Shown here: positions 8,255-17,114 of the stretch, in pieces
Numbering within the stretch: the first letter of the stretch is position 1
How the letters are laid out: each line of letters begins with the position of its first letter
NCBI GenBank assembly: GCA_038235165.1
Contig: JBBSUG010000001.1
Span: 1-64,000 of the forward strand
Reading direction: 5' to 3'
Length of the DNA: 64,000 bases
Source of the DNA: GCA-002050365 sp038235165
Lineage (GTDB): Bacteria > Acidobacteriota > Blastocatellia > Pyrinomonadales > Pyrinomonadaceae
The notes under the pieces: model-generated
What the model saw: only the letters and a program-made list of their open reading frames with translations
Database searches by the model: none
What the model was told of the DNA's origin: nothing
Position numbers and translations under genes: made by a program

Positions 8255-9025
8255 GTGAAAAAGGCTTTATTTTATAAATTTTTTGTCTCTATTTTCATCA
8301 TTTTATTAATCGCTGGCGGTACTTCTGCACAAAGCGGCGGTTTGTCACAGTTAAAAAGTCAGGAAGTTGATGAAAAAGAAGGTATTCCTGTTCTGACCAA
8401 ACATTTACCCGATTGGGAAACTGCACGAAATGGTGCAAGTTATATTATGAAGCCCGACGATTTGCAAAAGTCTCTCGGTGATCGTCCGGTTTTCGATTTG
8501 ATTGATTTTGCGAGCGGCACGGAAGCCGTCACTGCGCCGTATCCGCAGGGAAAACTTTTGATAATCGAATATTCCACGCCGCAGGCTTCGGTTGACGCTG
8601 ATAACAAAATCAAACAAAGATTGATGGAAATCGGGCAGAGTTCGCCTATTTTCTATCGCCGCATCGGTAATTACAACGCTTTTATTTTTGACGGGACGGA
8701 CGAAGCAGCGGCGAACGCTTTGCTCGATCAGGTGAAATACCAAAAAGAAATACAGTGGCTCGGAACCGATCCGTTCGCCTTCAGACGGGCGGAACGCGCT
8801 TTTATTGAAACAACGTCCGATGTTTTTGTTTCGACGACTCTGGTAATCGTCGGCGGCATCGGCGGTTCTGTTATGGTCGGACTTTTTGTCGGCTTACTTT
8901 TCTATTTTCTCAGTATGCGGAAACGTGCCGGAATGGAAGCATTTTCAGATGCGGGCGGGATGACGCGCCTCAATCTCGACGGTTTATCGGCGCAAACAAT
9001 GTCCGACAGACTGCTCAATGATTAG
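8255..9025 (+). CDS. Exported/membrane protein of unknown function (DUF6599-like?)
   Basis: The 256-residue product has an N-terminal signal peptide (about residues 3-25, ending GGTSAQ) and a C-terminal transmembrane helix (about 205-232). A short cytosolic tail of about 25 residues follows. The middle carries LPDWETA, a conserved-looking FDFIDFASGTEAVTAPYP-like segment and two alpha/beta repeats. The general pattern recalls DUF6599 proteins of Acidobacteriota, but this is a weak memory match. The GTG at 8255 is chosen because GGAGAG sits nine bases upstream at 8240-8245 and the signal peptide then begins at once; the ATG at 8195 would add 20 polar residues. It converges with the small minus-strand gene at 9123. 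Confidence 0.7.
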   Translation: MKKALFYKFFVSIFIILLIAGGTSAQSGGLSQLKSQEVDEKEGIPVLTKHLPDWETARNGASYIMKPDDLQKSLGDRPVFDLIDFASGTEAVTAPYPQGKLLIIEYSTPQASVDADNKIKQRLMEIGQSSPIFYRRIGNYNAFIFDGTDEAAANALLDQVKYQKEIQWLGTDPFAFRRAERAFIETTSDVFVSTTLVIVGGIGGSVMVGLFVGLLFYFLSMRKRAGMEAFSDAGGMTRLNLDGLSAQTMSDRLLND

Positions 9026-9122
9026 AAAAGGTTAAAAGGGAAAAGTCGGAACTTCAATCAGCTTGAAACATCAGTTCTGCCGAAACTACCAACTTTTTCC
9101 TTTTTAATTTTTCCCCGTTTGA

Positions 9123-9347
9123 TTACGTTTCGATAATTCGGCTTTTATAAGCCTGCACCGCTTCCGCCGCACCCGCGTGCATAATTTCGGGTTTGTGATA
9201 CTTCCAGTGTTTTTCAAATTCTTCATCGGTCATTCCGGTCTTTTCGGCACGTTCCTTCGATTTTAAAAAAGTTTCGCACCAATCGCGCATTTCCGAATTT
9301 TGATTCAACGCGGTTCGCGCTCCGTGCATCATATTGTCGCGTTCCAT
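9123..9347 (-). CDS. Small hypothetical protein
   Basis: A 74-residue, charged and mostly helical soluble protein (MTDEEFEKHWKYHKPEIMHAGAAEAVQ in the second half, His- and Lys-rich). I do not recognise the family. It is accepted as a gene because AAGGAGAC lies correctly upstream of the ATG and the composition is coherent. The 97-bp gap to the convergent 8255 gene holds an imperfect A/T-rich hairpin (9026-9118) that may terminate both. Confidence 0.65.
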   Translation of the reverse strand: MERDNMMHGARTALNQNSEMRDWCETFLKSKERAEKTGMTDEEFEKHWKYHKPEIMHAGAAEAVQAYKSRIIET

Positions 9348-9441
9348 AATTTAGTCTCCTTATTAGTTTGTTTTTATGTTAAAACCTTTTTCGCAAAAAC
9401 TGCGTAAATACAACAACTTAAATTTCTTTTGGAGTTTTTCC

Positions 9442-10959
9442 GTGAAAAAAATAATTGTCACTTCGTCATTAATTTTATCAATTTTAACTAACGTCAGTTT
9501 TGCACAAACGGCGAAAAGTTCGCAAGTTACTCCGCAGAACACGACGGCGGCAAAAGTTGCCGCACAGCCGGGAATCGAAGTTCCATTCGTCAGCAAAACT
9601 TTGTCGAACGGTCTGGAAATCATCGTTTTGCCGGACGCTTCCGTCCCGATTGTGACCGTAGAAATTGATGTTCGCAACGGCTCTTTTACCGAATCGCCCG
9701 AACTAAACGGTTTGTCGCATCTTTACGAACATATGTTCTTCAAACCAAATGAAGCGGTACAGCTTTTCAAATGCGAACAGTACAAAAATTATCCGTCCAT
9801 CCTGCTGCAAAACAATTGCAGCACGCATTTGAAATACAAAACGGACATCGGCGATGTGGATTACCTCGGCAACATCGGGCAGCTCGGCATCACTTACAAC
9901 GGTTCGACCCGCGAAGAAGTAGTTAATTATTATTTCACGACGACGAGTCCCTATTTATCAACTGCGATTCGGTTTATCAACGATGCGATTCGCTATCCGA
10001 CATTTAACCCACAAGAATTCGAAGAAGAAAAAAAGGTCGTCATCGGTGAAATTGACCGCAACGAAGCGAACCCGTTTTTTTATCTAAGCCGCGCTCTCAG
10101 CGATAAACTTTTTTACGAATACCCGACGCGCAAAAATCCGCTCGGCACACGAGAAACCGTTTCAAACGCGACGACCGATCAGATGCGCCTGATTCAATCG
10201 CGTTATTACGTGCCGAACAATTCGGCACTCGTCGTGACGGGCGATGTCAAACCGGATGAAGTTTTTGAACTGGCGGAGAAAAATCTCGGAAGTTGGAAAC
10301 GGCGCGAAGTTAATCCGTTCAAGGAATTTCCGCTCGTCGAACATCCGCCGCTCAAAAAAAGTGAGGGCGAAATCGTGCAGCAACCGGTACAGAATGTCCT
10401 AATCAGTGTCGGTTGGCAGGGACCTTCAATTGGCAAAGACGATGCGGCGACCTACGCGGCGGACGTTTTTTCTTATATTTTGACACAGCCGGATTCCAAA
10501 TTTCAGCGGGCAATGGTTGATTCCGGGCTGACGGCGGGCGCGGACATCGGCTATTACACGCAGCGGAATGTCGGTCCGATCCAGCTTTCGCTGGTGACAA
10601 CCCCGGACAAAGCTAAAGCTGCGCTCAAAGCTGCTTACGAACAAGTCGCGCAGTTTGATAAACCGGATTACTTTACCGATCAGGAACTGCAAAACGCGAA
10701 GACCCTGCTCGAATCGAGAGATTTATTCGACCGCGAAAAACCGAGCGATTATACGCACACGCTGGGTTTCTGGTGGTCTTCGACGGGCATTGACTATTTT
10801 CGCGGATATTATAAAAATCTCCGCGCCACTTCGCGCAGCAACATCAATCAATACGTCAAAACCTATATTCAGGGTAAACCGCACGTCGGAATCGCGCTGA
10901 TTTCAGCGGACGCACAAACCAAAGCCGGAATTACGGAAGCAGACTTAATCGGAAAATAA
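9442..10959 (+). CDS. M16 family zinc metallopeptidase, catalytic subunit
   Basis: The 505-residue product has a signal peptide (residues 1-22, VSFAQ) and an M16 peptidase fold. The inverted zinc motif HLYEH (HxxEH, about residues 92-96) is present, and the downstream third ligand is in EEKKVVIGEIDRNEANPF. The family cuts peptides inside a closed chamber made of two M16 halves. This polypeptide is a single half-pair, and the next gene supplies the partner. The GTG at 9442 is preferred because GGAG lies at 9431-9434; the ATG at 9376 would put 22 residues before the signal peptide. The site of action is likely to be the periplasm. Confidence 0.9.
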   Translation: MKKIIVTSSLILSILTNVSFAQTAKSSQVTPQNTTAAKVAAQPGIEVPFVSKTLSNGLEIIVLPDASVPIVTVEIDVRNGSFTESPELNGLSHLYEHMFFKPNEAVQLFKCEQYKNYPSILLQNNCSTHLKYKTDIGDVDYLGNIGQLGITYNGSTREEVVNYYFTTTSPYLSTAIRFINDAIRYPTFNPQEFEEEKKVVIGEIDRNEANPFFYLSRALSDKLFYEYPTRKNPLGTRETVSNATTDQMRLIQSRYYVPNNSALVVTGDVKPDEVFELAEKNLGSWKRREVNPFKEFPLVEHPPLKKSEGEIVQQPVQNVLISVGWQGPSIGKDDAATYAADVFSYILTQPDSKFQRAMVDSGLTAGADIGYYTQRNVGPIQLSLVTTPDKAKAALKAAYEQVAQFDKPDYFTDQELQNAKTLLESRDLFDREKPSDYTHTLGFWWSSTGIDYFRGYYKNLRATSRSNINQYVKTYIQGKPHVGIALISADAQTKAGITEADLIGK

Positions 10960-10967
10960 CCAAAAGA

Positions 10968-11198
10968 GGAGCGCGGACAGCTCGTCCGCTTCAACGCCAG
11001 CGCAGCGAAGCGTTGAATACGTTCGATTATGAGAACTTTATTGAAACGTAAAAGCAGTAAGATGTTGAAGGCGTTGTTTAGATACAATTCATTGAAACGT
11101 AAGAACGGTGAGATGTTGAATGCGTTTAGTTATGTGGTATTCGTGGACAACGTTTTCAACTTCGCTGCGCTGGTTGGCGGACGAGCCGTCCGCGCTCC
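10968..11198. repeat. 231-bp terminal-inverted-repeat element (MITE-like) with internal 51-bp direct repeat
   Basis: The ends GGAGCGCGGACAGCTCGTCCGC (10968-10989) and the reverse complement of 11177-11198 differ at one base of 22. The similarity extends inward through a CAACGCCAGCGCAGCGAAG-like block to about 45-50 bp. Inside are two tandem copies of a 51-bp unit (11040-11090 and 11091-11141) sharing TTGAAACGTAA and AGATGTTGAA. There is no transposase. It lies between the two M16 genes, and the same ends occur at 55242-55489. Confidence 0.8.
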
Positions 11199-11208
11199 GT
11201 TAGAAATT

Positions 11209-12549
11209 ATGAAATTATCAAATATTAAAATTTTTTCACTATTTGCAATCATTTGCCTGTCATTTATTCCAGCCGTCTTTGCTCAAACGGGAAAATCGAG
11301 CATTAAAGAACAAGCTGCGCTCGTCACGGAATTCGACGTGAACGGTTTGAAAGTGATCGTCAAACGGCGTTTGAATTCGCCGACGATTGCCGCCGGACTT
11401 TTCGTGCGCGGCGGTTCGCGCAACATCACGGATAAAAACGCCGGAATCGAGAGTTTTATGCTCGACGTGGCGACCGAGGGCAGCAAAAAATTTCCGCGCG
11501 ACGTTCTGCGAAAGGAATTAGCCGCCACCGGCAGCAGTATCAACTCGGGTTCTAACAACGATTACAGCGTGTTGAGTTTGGCTTCAACGCGGCAAAACTT
11601 CGACCGTTCGTGGGATGTTTTCACCGACATCGCGCTGAATCCGTCTTTTGCGGCGGAAGATGTCGCCCGCGTCCGTGACAAAACTTCAAGTGGTTTGAAC
11701 GAACAGGAAACCGACAACGATAATTTTTTGCAGATTTTGCAGGATCGCTATATTTACGCTAATCATCCCTACGCCAATGAAGTGCGCGGAACGGTCGCCA
11801 CGATCAGCAAATTTAACGCCGCCGATCTGCGTGCTTATCATCAAAAGATAATGCAGACTTCCAAACTGATGCTCGTCCTCGTCGGTGATTTGGACGCGAA
11901 GGATGTGCAGAAACGTATCGCTGATTCATTCGGCAAACTGCCGCGCGGCGATTATCAGGAAAAACCGTTTCCGGCTCTTGATTTTTCCAAAGCGACTATT
12001 GATGTGACGGCGCGGACACTGCCGACCAATTATATTCAAGGCGTTTTTAACGCTCCGGGACTCGAAAACCCGGATTACTACGCGATGCGGGTGGCGATGA
12101 CGATTCTGCGCGACCGCATTTTTGAAGAAGTGCGTGTCAAACGCCAGCTTTCCTATGCCCCGAACGCCGATCTCAATTCGTTTTCGGTAAATACGGCGAC
12201 GCTCTATGTGACTGCCGTTGATGCTAATCAGGCGGTCAGCGTGATGCTTGACGAAATCAAAAAAATGAAGACCGAAACGGTGGACGACCAGGAAATCTCC
12301 GGCGTGTCGGGACAGTTTCTGACGACATATTATCTCGGACAGGAATCGAACATTGCCCAAGCCGGTGAACTCGCCAAGTATCAACTGATCGGCGGCGGTT
12401 GGCGCAATTCTTTTAATTTTCTCGACAAAGTTCGACAGGTCACGCCTGAAGACGTGGAGCGGGTTTCCAACAAATATATGAAAAACATTCGCTTCGTCAC
12501 TATCGGCAACCCGTCGGCAATAAACCGGGATATTTTCCTGCAAAAATGA
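11209..12549 (+). CDS. M16 family peptidase-like protein, non-catalytic subunit
   Basis: The 446-residue product has a signal peptide (PAVFAQ end, about residue 23) and a full M16 fold. Where the active subunit has HxxEH, this one reads GIESFMLDVATEG, with no histidine, so it cannot bind catalytic zinc there. It does keep the C-terminal EEVRVKRQLSYAPN segment (about residues 303-317), the R/Y element that the partner subunit contributes to substrate binding in heterodimeric M16B enzymes. With the gene upstream it most likely forms an active/inactive heterodimer like MPP or the SPH2681/2682 pair. The ATG at 11209 is chosen because upstream codons fall inside the inverted-repeat element. Confidence 0.88.
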   Translation: MKLSNIKIFSLFAIICLSFIPAVFAQTGKSSIKEQAALVTEFDVNGLKVIVKRRLNSPTIAAGLFVRGGSRNITDKNAGIESFMLDVATEGSKKFPRDVLRKELAATGSSINSGSNNDYSVLSLASTRQNFDRSWDVFTDIALNPSFAAEDVARVRDKTSSGLNEQETDNDNFLQILQDRYIYANHPYANEVRGTVATISKFNAADLRAYHQKIMQTSKLMLVLVGDLDAKDVQKRIADSFGKLPRGDYQEKPFPALDFSKATIDVTARTLPTNYIQGVFNAPGLENPDYYAMRVAMTILRDRIFEEVRVKRQLSYAPNADLNSFSVNTATLYVTAVDANQAVSVMLDEIKKMKTETVDDQEISGVSGQFLTTYYLGQESNIAQAGELAKYQLIGGGWRNSFNFLDKVRQVTPEDVERVSNKYMKNIRFVTIGNPSAINRDIFLQK

Positions 12550-12616
12550 TTTCCAAGACGTGAACCGTCAGTGTGAAAACGTTCGCCCTTTTCCATACGC
12601 GGGCTTCCAAATTTGC

Positions 12617-12667
12617 GGCAAAGGAAAAGAGAGTAAAGCTGAACACTTTACTCTCTTTTCCTTTGCC
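12617..12667. terminator. 22-bp perfect hairpin between convergent genes
   Basis: GGCAAAGGAAAAGAGAGTAAAG (12617-12638) is matched exactly by its complement at 12646-12667 with a seven-base loop. It sits between the M16 gene and the convergent FecR/DUF6600 gene, and its last base is four before the latter's stop codon. It is probably a bidirectional terminator despite lacking a long T tail. Confidence 0.75.
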
Positions 12668-12671
12668 CACA

Positions 12672-14708
12672 TTAATTATCTTTGCTGTTCCGTCTGTCCT
12701 TTCCGGCACTCGGCGGCTCAAGTTGTTTTTCCGGCTGAGATTCTCTTTTACTCGGCGGCGGTTCACTTTTCGGTTCGCGCTGCGGCGGTGACGGTTCACG
12801 CTGCGGCGGTGATTTTTCGCGTTGCGGCGGTGGTGACGGCTGCTGTTCACGTTGCGGCGGATCATAACGCGGCTGCGGTTGCGGCGGATTTACCTCACGC
12901 CTTTCCTTGCGCTGCGACGGTTCGGAATTCGGCGGCAGCGGGTTAATGTCATTTTCCTCGCTGCGTTTTTTGCGGACGGGGCGGACATCCTTCGCATCGT
13001 CTGATTTCCCGCCGGTTGAACGAATCGGCGGCGACATTTGCACATCTGAATTATTGTCTCCCTGTTTATAAATCTGGCGCGGCGTTCGTTTCACGGCTCC
13101 CGTGTCGCGCACCGGCGGATTCATTTCGATTCCGCTTTCAACCGGATCACTGCGCTTTTTGTCAGTTCTTTGAATTGGCGCACGATCACCGTAAATGCGT
13201 TCGGTGCGGAGTTTTTCGTCCAGCGGCGCACCACTTTTTCGTTCCATCGCGCCGGTTCTGATCCGCGTCTCGACCTTTTCGATTTGCGGCGGTTCGGCGC
13301 GAATTTCCCGGCTGACCTTCCCATTTAAATCACGAATCGTCGGAAGCACGAGCTGATTTTGAGTATCGGACGGGATTACCGCCAAAACTTTTTTGGATAA
13401 CTCCGGCGGCGAAAGACGAAAATCTTTATTGCCTCTGCCGAATTCACTCAACGGAACACTGACGACACTTGACGACGGCAGTTTTGAAGTCGGTATTCCC
13501 GGTCCCCGCAGTGATCCTGCCAAAGCCGTATTCGGCGATGGAGTCGGGGTCGGATTAACGACAACCGTCGTGTTGTTGACAATCGTCGTATTGTAGCGGC
13601 GGCGGTCCACATAAGTCGAACGGTTGTAATTGTAGTAACCGTAATCGTAAGGCAGAGGATACCAACAGACGTTGTTGGCGACGTATGTCACGACGACCAA
13701 CGCCGGTCGCCACCAACTGCGCTGTCCGCGATTTTGTCCGTAGGGCGACCAATACCAGCCGTTATCGTAAACCCAGCGTCCGTGATGATACGTCGCCCAG
13801 CCCCACGGTTCGTCATTAACCCACGTCCAGCCGTAGGGCGGAACCCAACGCCACTGCCCGTAGCGATACGGTGACCAATTGTCATAACTTGAAATTGCGG
13901 TGCCGTAAGGTTTCCAAACGTAGCCGTATGTATTGGTGTGAATCCATTCGCCGTAGTCGCCTAAATCTTCCGCGCCGTAAATATCGCGGTCGTAATATTG
14001 ATCGTAGTAAGCGTCGCGCAGACGTTTGGCGATTAACGCATCGCGCTGTAACGCGAAGTTGTCAAAATCATCAGTGTAGCTCGGCGCATTCGTCGTATCC
14101 CATTCGCCCGAGTAATTTCCGGCGAGCTGTAATTCCGATGTGCGCCCACTGCGAAGCGTGAAACCCGAATTGTCCGAATAGATTCGCGCCTGTCCGTCGC
14201 CGGTGACAGTCACGCGGACGTTCGTGTCGCGCCGGTCGCCCGCGTCAATGCGGTACATTCCCGCTTTCTGCACGGCGACGGTTGACTGCGGCGCGTCAAT
14301 TTCAAAAAACGTGCGGTCTTTATCAAAATTCAACACGCGCAAATTCATCGTTCCGTTCGGCAGCGACAGCGCAATGCCTTCGTCGCGCAGAGTCGTGACC
14401 TTTAAATAAGCATCTTCCGCCAGCCGCAGATAATTGTCGCGGTTGAACTGGATTTCCACCCGCGCCCGTGAGTCGGTAGCGAGTTCGTCGCCTTCGACAA
14501 TCGGCAGATTTTGGACGGCGCGTTCCCAATCCCCGCCGTCAGCGTGTCGAATCTGGACTTCGCCGCGCAGAAAACTAATTCGCGCCACCCGCGCTGTAAT
14601 ATCCGGCGCATAATCATCAGCGTCGCCGAACGCCAACGCAGTTTCGATGTTGGCAATAAAAATGGGCAGCAGGAGGATTACCCAAAAAATTTTGTGTGTT
14701 GAGCGCAT
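12672..14708 (-). CDS. FecR-domain / DUF6600 exported protein with Pro/Arg/Gln-rich tail
   Basis: The 678-residue product starts with a signal peptide (about 1-27). A FecR-type domain follows (about 38-200: RISFLRGEVQIRHADGGDWE, GDELATDSRARVEIQF, YLRLAEDAYLKV). Next is a DUF6600 region (about 245-345) very rich in Trp, Tyr and Gly, with repeated WxPYGxxWVxxxxWGW units. The last 300 residues are disordered and charged, ending in PPQREPSPPQREP repeats. FecR domains usually sense or scaffold in the periplasm; here there is no TonB or sigma partner next to it. TAGGAG precedes the ATG. The low-complexity tail is prone to repeat-length change. Confidence 0.85.
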   Translation of the reverse strand: MRSTHKIFWVILLLPIFIANIETALAFGDADDYAPDITARVARISFLRGEVQIRHADGGDWERAVQNLPIVEGDELATDSRARVEIQFNRDNYLRLAEDAYLKVTTLRDEGIALSLPNGTMNLRVLNFDKDRTFFEIDAPQSTVAVQKAGMYRIDAGDRRDTNVRVTVTGDGQARIYSDNSGFTLRSGRTSELQLAGNYSGEWDTTNAPSYTDDFDNFALQRDALIAKRLRDAYYDQYYDRDIYGAEDLGDYGEWIHTNTYGYVWKPYGTAISSYDNWSPYRYGQWRWVPPYGWTWVNDEPWGWATYHHGRWVYDNGWYWSPYGQNRGQRSWWRPALVVVTYVANNVCWYPLPYDYGYYNYNRSTYVDRRRYNTTIVNNTTVVVNPTPTPSPNTALAGSLRGPGIPTSKLPSSSVVSVPLSEFGRGNKDFRLSPPELSKKVLAVIPSDTQNQLVLPTIRDLNGKVSREIRAEPPQIEKVETRIRTGAMERKSGAPLDEKLRTERIYGDRAPIQRTDKKRSDPVESGIEMNPPVRDTGAVKRTPRQIYKQGDNNSDVQMSPPIRSTGGKSDDAKDVRPVRKKRSEENDINPLPPNSEPSQRKERREVNPPQPQPRYDPPQREQQPSPPPQREKSPPQREPSPPQREPKSEPPPSKRESQPEKQLEPPSAGKDRRNSKDN

Positions 14709-15066
14709 ATATTCATTCTCCTAACTTGTGTTATTCGGACGGGAAGAGCAGTGAAAATTAAATTTCTCAAAGTTTCACTTAAATCGCCACGCAAAAATTA
14801 TACCGCAAATGCTCGCCCGATTGTTGTTGAGGAGCATTTTCCACATCAACGCAAAACGTCGAAATGAGAGCCATAATAATACGATTTGGTGTATAAAAGA
14901 GCCGCCTAAATTATTTTGAGAAACAGTTGCAAACCGATAAAACAAAAGACGGATGTCATTTTCTTTCGGTTTCAATTTTGCAGAGCGGACAACTAAGGCT
15001 AAAATTAGGGCATAACAGCAATAGTTCACATAAATTTAACAATCTAACAAACTAATCGGAGAACGA
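14709..15066. other. 358-bp intergenic region
   Basis: A divergent spacer between the FecR/DUF6600 gene and the cystathionine beta-synthase gene. It holds ribosome sites for both (GGAG near 14718 on the minus strand, CGGAG near 15058 on the plus strand) and is AT-rich. I see no convincing gene, repeat or riboswitch; an 84-codon minus-strand frame inside it looks accidental. Confidence 0.6.
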
Positions 15067-16434
15067 ATGAAATTTTATAACAATATTTTAGGATTGATCG
15101 GCAACACGCCGCTCGTCAGAATTAATCAGCTAACCGCACAGCACAAAATCAAAACACCTATCTACGCCAAGATGGAAAGTCTCAATCCGGGTTATTCGGT
15201 CAAAGACCGCATCGGTATTTCGATGATTGAAGCCGCCGAAAAAGACGGCACTCTAAAACCCGGCGGGACGATTGTCGAAGCGACTTCGGGCAACACGGGC
15301 ATCGGGCTGGCACTTGCCGCCGCCGTCAAAGGCTATAAATGTATTTTTGTTTTGACCGACAAGGCTTCGGTCGAAAAGGTGCGCTACTTGAAATCCGTTG
15401 GCGCGGATGTCGTCGTCGTCCCGGCTTCCGCCAAACACGGCACGCCCGACCACTATGTCGAAACGGCAAAACGCATTGCATCCGAAATGCCGAACACTTT
15501 CTACCCCGACCAGTATAATCACCCGGCAAATCCGCTCGCCCATTACCGGACGACCGGACCCGAACTGTGGAATGATACGGACGGCAAAATTACGCATTTC
15601 GTTGCCGGCATCGGCACCGGCGGCACGATCAGCGGCACGGGCAGATATTTGAAAGAGAAAAACCCCGACATTCAAATCATCGGTGCCGACCCGTACGGCT
15701 CGATTTTCAAAACTTACAAGGAAAGCGGTCACGTTCCCGAACCGACCCCGTATCTGGTTGAAGGCATCGGGCAGAGTCATCCGGTCGGCAACGCCAATAT
15801 GAAAATTATTGACGAAATTATCAATGTCACTGACCGTGAATCTTTCGATTACGCGCGGCAGTTGTCGCGGGTCGAAGGCATTTTCTGCGGCGGTTCGACC
15901 GGAACAAATTTCGCCGCTGCATTAAAAGTGGCAAAAAACTCGGACGAAAACGGTCTAGTAGTATTTATAGTCTGTGATACGGGCGAACACTATTTGACAA
16001 AGTTTCACTCGGACGAATGGATGAAGGAAAAACTTTTGCTCGAACCGCAGAAAATTACGGCGGGTTTGATTACTGAAACAAAGAATTCCGGTGCGCCGAA
16101 AGAAATTATTTCTGTTTCTCCCGACGACGTGGTCGGTGACGCGCTGGCGAAGATGACCGAAAACAGCGTGACGCAAATTCCCGTTTTGGAAAATTACCGG
16201 AGCGTCGGTTCGTTAAAGGAAAGTCGCGTTCTGACGAGACTGCTCGAAAACCGCGAACTGTTGAACGCAAAAGTCAGCGAAGTGATGGGCGAAAGTTTTC
16301 CGGTTCTGGATGTTGATGCCGGGTTTAATGAAATAAAGACGCAACTTCAAAAATCACCGGCGGTGTTGATCGAAGACTTTAAACGAGTTACCGGAATTAT
16401 AACGAGAACAGACATTTTGGATTTACATAATTGA
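15067..16434 (+). CDS. cbs: Cystathionine beta-synthase
   Basis: A PLP-dependent enzyme condensing serine with homocysteine in reverse transsulfuration (some bacterial forms also take O-acetylserine). The 455-residue protein has the fold-type II core. GNTPLVR comes at about 12-18 and SVKDRIG with the PLP lysine at about 43. ATSGNTGIG, the GIGTGGTISG phosphate loop and GGSTGTN follow. A tandem CBS-domain regulatory tail occupies about 340-455 (VVGDALAKMTENSVTQIPVLE, VSEVMGESFPVLD). The two CBS domains distinguish it from CysK. CGGAG lies 6 bases upstream of the ATG. Confidence 0.93.
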   Translation: MKFYNNILGLIGNTPLVRINQLTAQHKIKTPIYAKMESLNPGYSVKDRIGISMIEAAEKDGTLKPGGTIVEATSGNTGIGLALAAAVKGYKCIFVLTDKASVEKVRYLKSVGADVVVVPASAKHGTPDHYVETAKRIASEMPNTFYPDQYNHPANPLAHYRTTGPELWNDTDGKITHFVAGIGTGGTISGTGRYLKEKNPDIQIIGADPYGSIFKTYKESGHVPEPTPYLVEGIGQSHPVGNANMKIIDEIINVTDRESFDYARQLSRVEGIFCGGSTGTNFAAALKVAKNSDENGLVVFIVCDTGEHYLTKFHSDEWMKEKLLLEPQKITAGLITETKNSGAPKEIISVSPDDVVGDALAKMTENSVTQIPVLENYRSVGSLKESRVLTRLLENRELLNAKVSEVMGESFPVLDVDAGFNEIKTQLQKSPAVLIEDFKRVTGIITRTDILDLHN

Positions 16435-16456
16435 GCGGCAGCGGAGAGGCACAGCG

Positions 16457-17005
16457 ATGAATAATGAGTATGAACATATGAAACAGGAATTAGACGACGA
16501 CTGGACGGTGAACGAACTGAGTTTTCATTCGACCCAAGTTATCAAAGCGGAAAACGCTGATGCCGCCCCCGCTGCCTCGCCCGCTGTTCCGCCCGTTTCG
16601 ATAGAGGCAAAAGAAGATTGGACGATGAATATGTCAACGAGCGAAATGCCGGTGCCGGAAATTAACGGCAAATGGCAAATGCCGGAGCCGGTTTTTCGCA
16701 TTTCGGATGGCAAAAAAATCGAAAAATCGAAATTAGCCGCGCCGCCGCCTTCGGCATCGCCGACCTCATTGCCTGGAATCGCCGTGACCGATGCCGTTCC
16801 TGCCGCTATTCAGGCGCAGCCTTATATGTCCGAAGCCTTTGCGATTGACGACGAATATATAATTGAAGAACCGCCAGCCGTCAAAGCTGAAAGCGGAAAC
16901 AAAAGAATAGTTCTCGTCGTAATCGGTGTCTTGGCGATGGTTTTGTTTGCCGCTGCTTTTTTGGTGGGAGTTTACTTTTTGTTCTTTCACAATAAGGGCG
17001 TATAA
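16457..17005 (+). CDS. Tail-anchored protein of unknown function
   Basis: The 182-residue product has one transmembrane helix near the C-terminus (about 150-175) and no signal peptide, so most of it should be cytosolic. The soluble part is Pro/Ala/Glu-rich, with two related acidic motifs (DDDWTVNELS near 13-22 and KEDWTMNMS near 52-60) and a third weaker one (NGKWQMPEP). It starts 22 bases after cystathionine beta-synthase with a CGGAGAGG ribosome site and is followed at 17115 by the first of three FHA-TM proteins. The DWT repeats could be docking or phosphorylation sites for that group; this is inference from position only. Confidence 0.6.
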   Translation: MNNEYEHMKQELDDDWTVNELSFHSTQVIKAENADAAPAASPAVPPVSIEAKEDWTMNMSTSEMPVPEINGKWQMPEPVFRISDGKKIEKSKLAAPPPSASPTSLPGIAVTDAVPAAIQAQPYMSEAFAIDDEYIIEEPPAVKAESGNKRIVLVVIGVLAMVLFAAAFLVGVYFLFFHNKGV

Positions 17006-17114
17006 AATATCTCTAAAATGCGAAAGCCGGGACAGAGTAAGAGCGAATGAGGTCGCCTTTAATTTTGTGCGGGTTTCCGCAAAAGCGTAAAACAAGCATA
17101 GTTTGAAAAGAAAA

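Noticed and set aside
11040..11141. Possible CRISPR repeat pair (two 51-bp units)
   Set aside because: The copies are adjacent, diverged and without spacers; they belong to the inverted-repeat element.
11029..11208. N-terminal extension of the second M16 protein
   Set aside because: These 60 codons are encoded by the inverted-repeat element; the signal peptide starts at 11209.
12560..12946. 128-codon plus-strand frame at the end of the FecR/DUF6600 gene
   Set aside because: It is antisense to the low-complexity Pro/Arg tail and crosses the terminator hairpin; the Ala/Val-rich composition is an artefact of the repeats.
14775..15029. 84-codon minus-strand frame in the spacer before cbs
   Set aside because: No ribosome site and incoherent composition; it overlaps the likely promoter of cbs.
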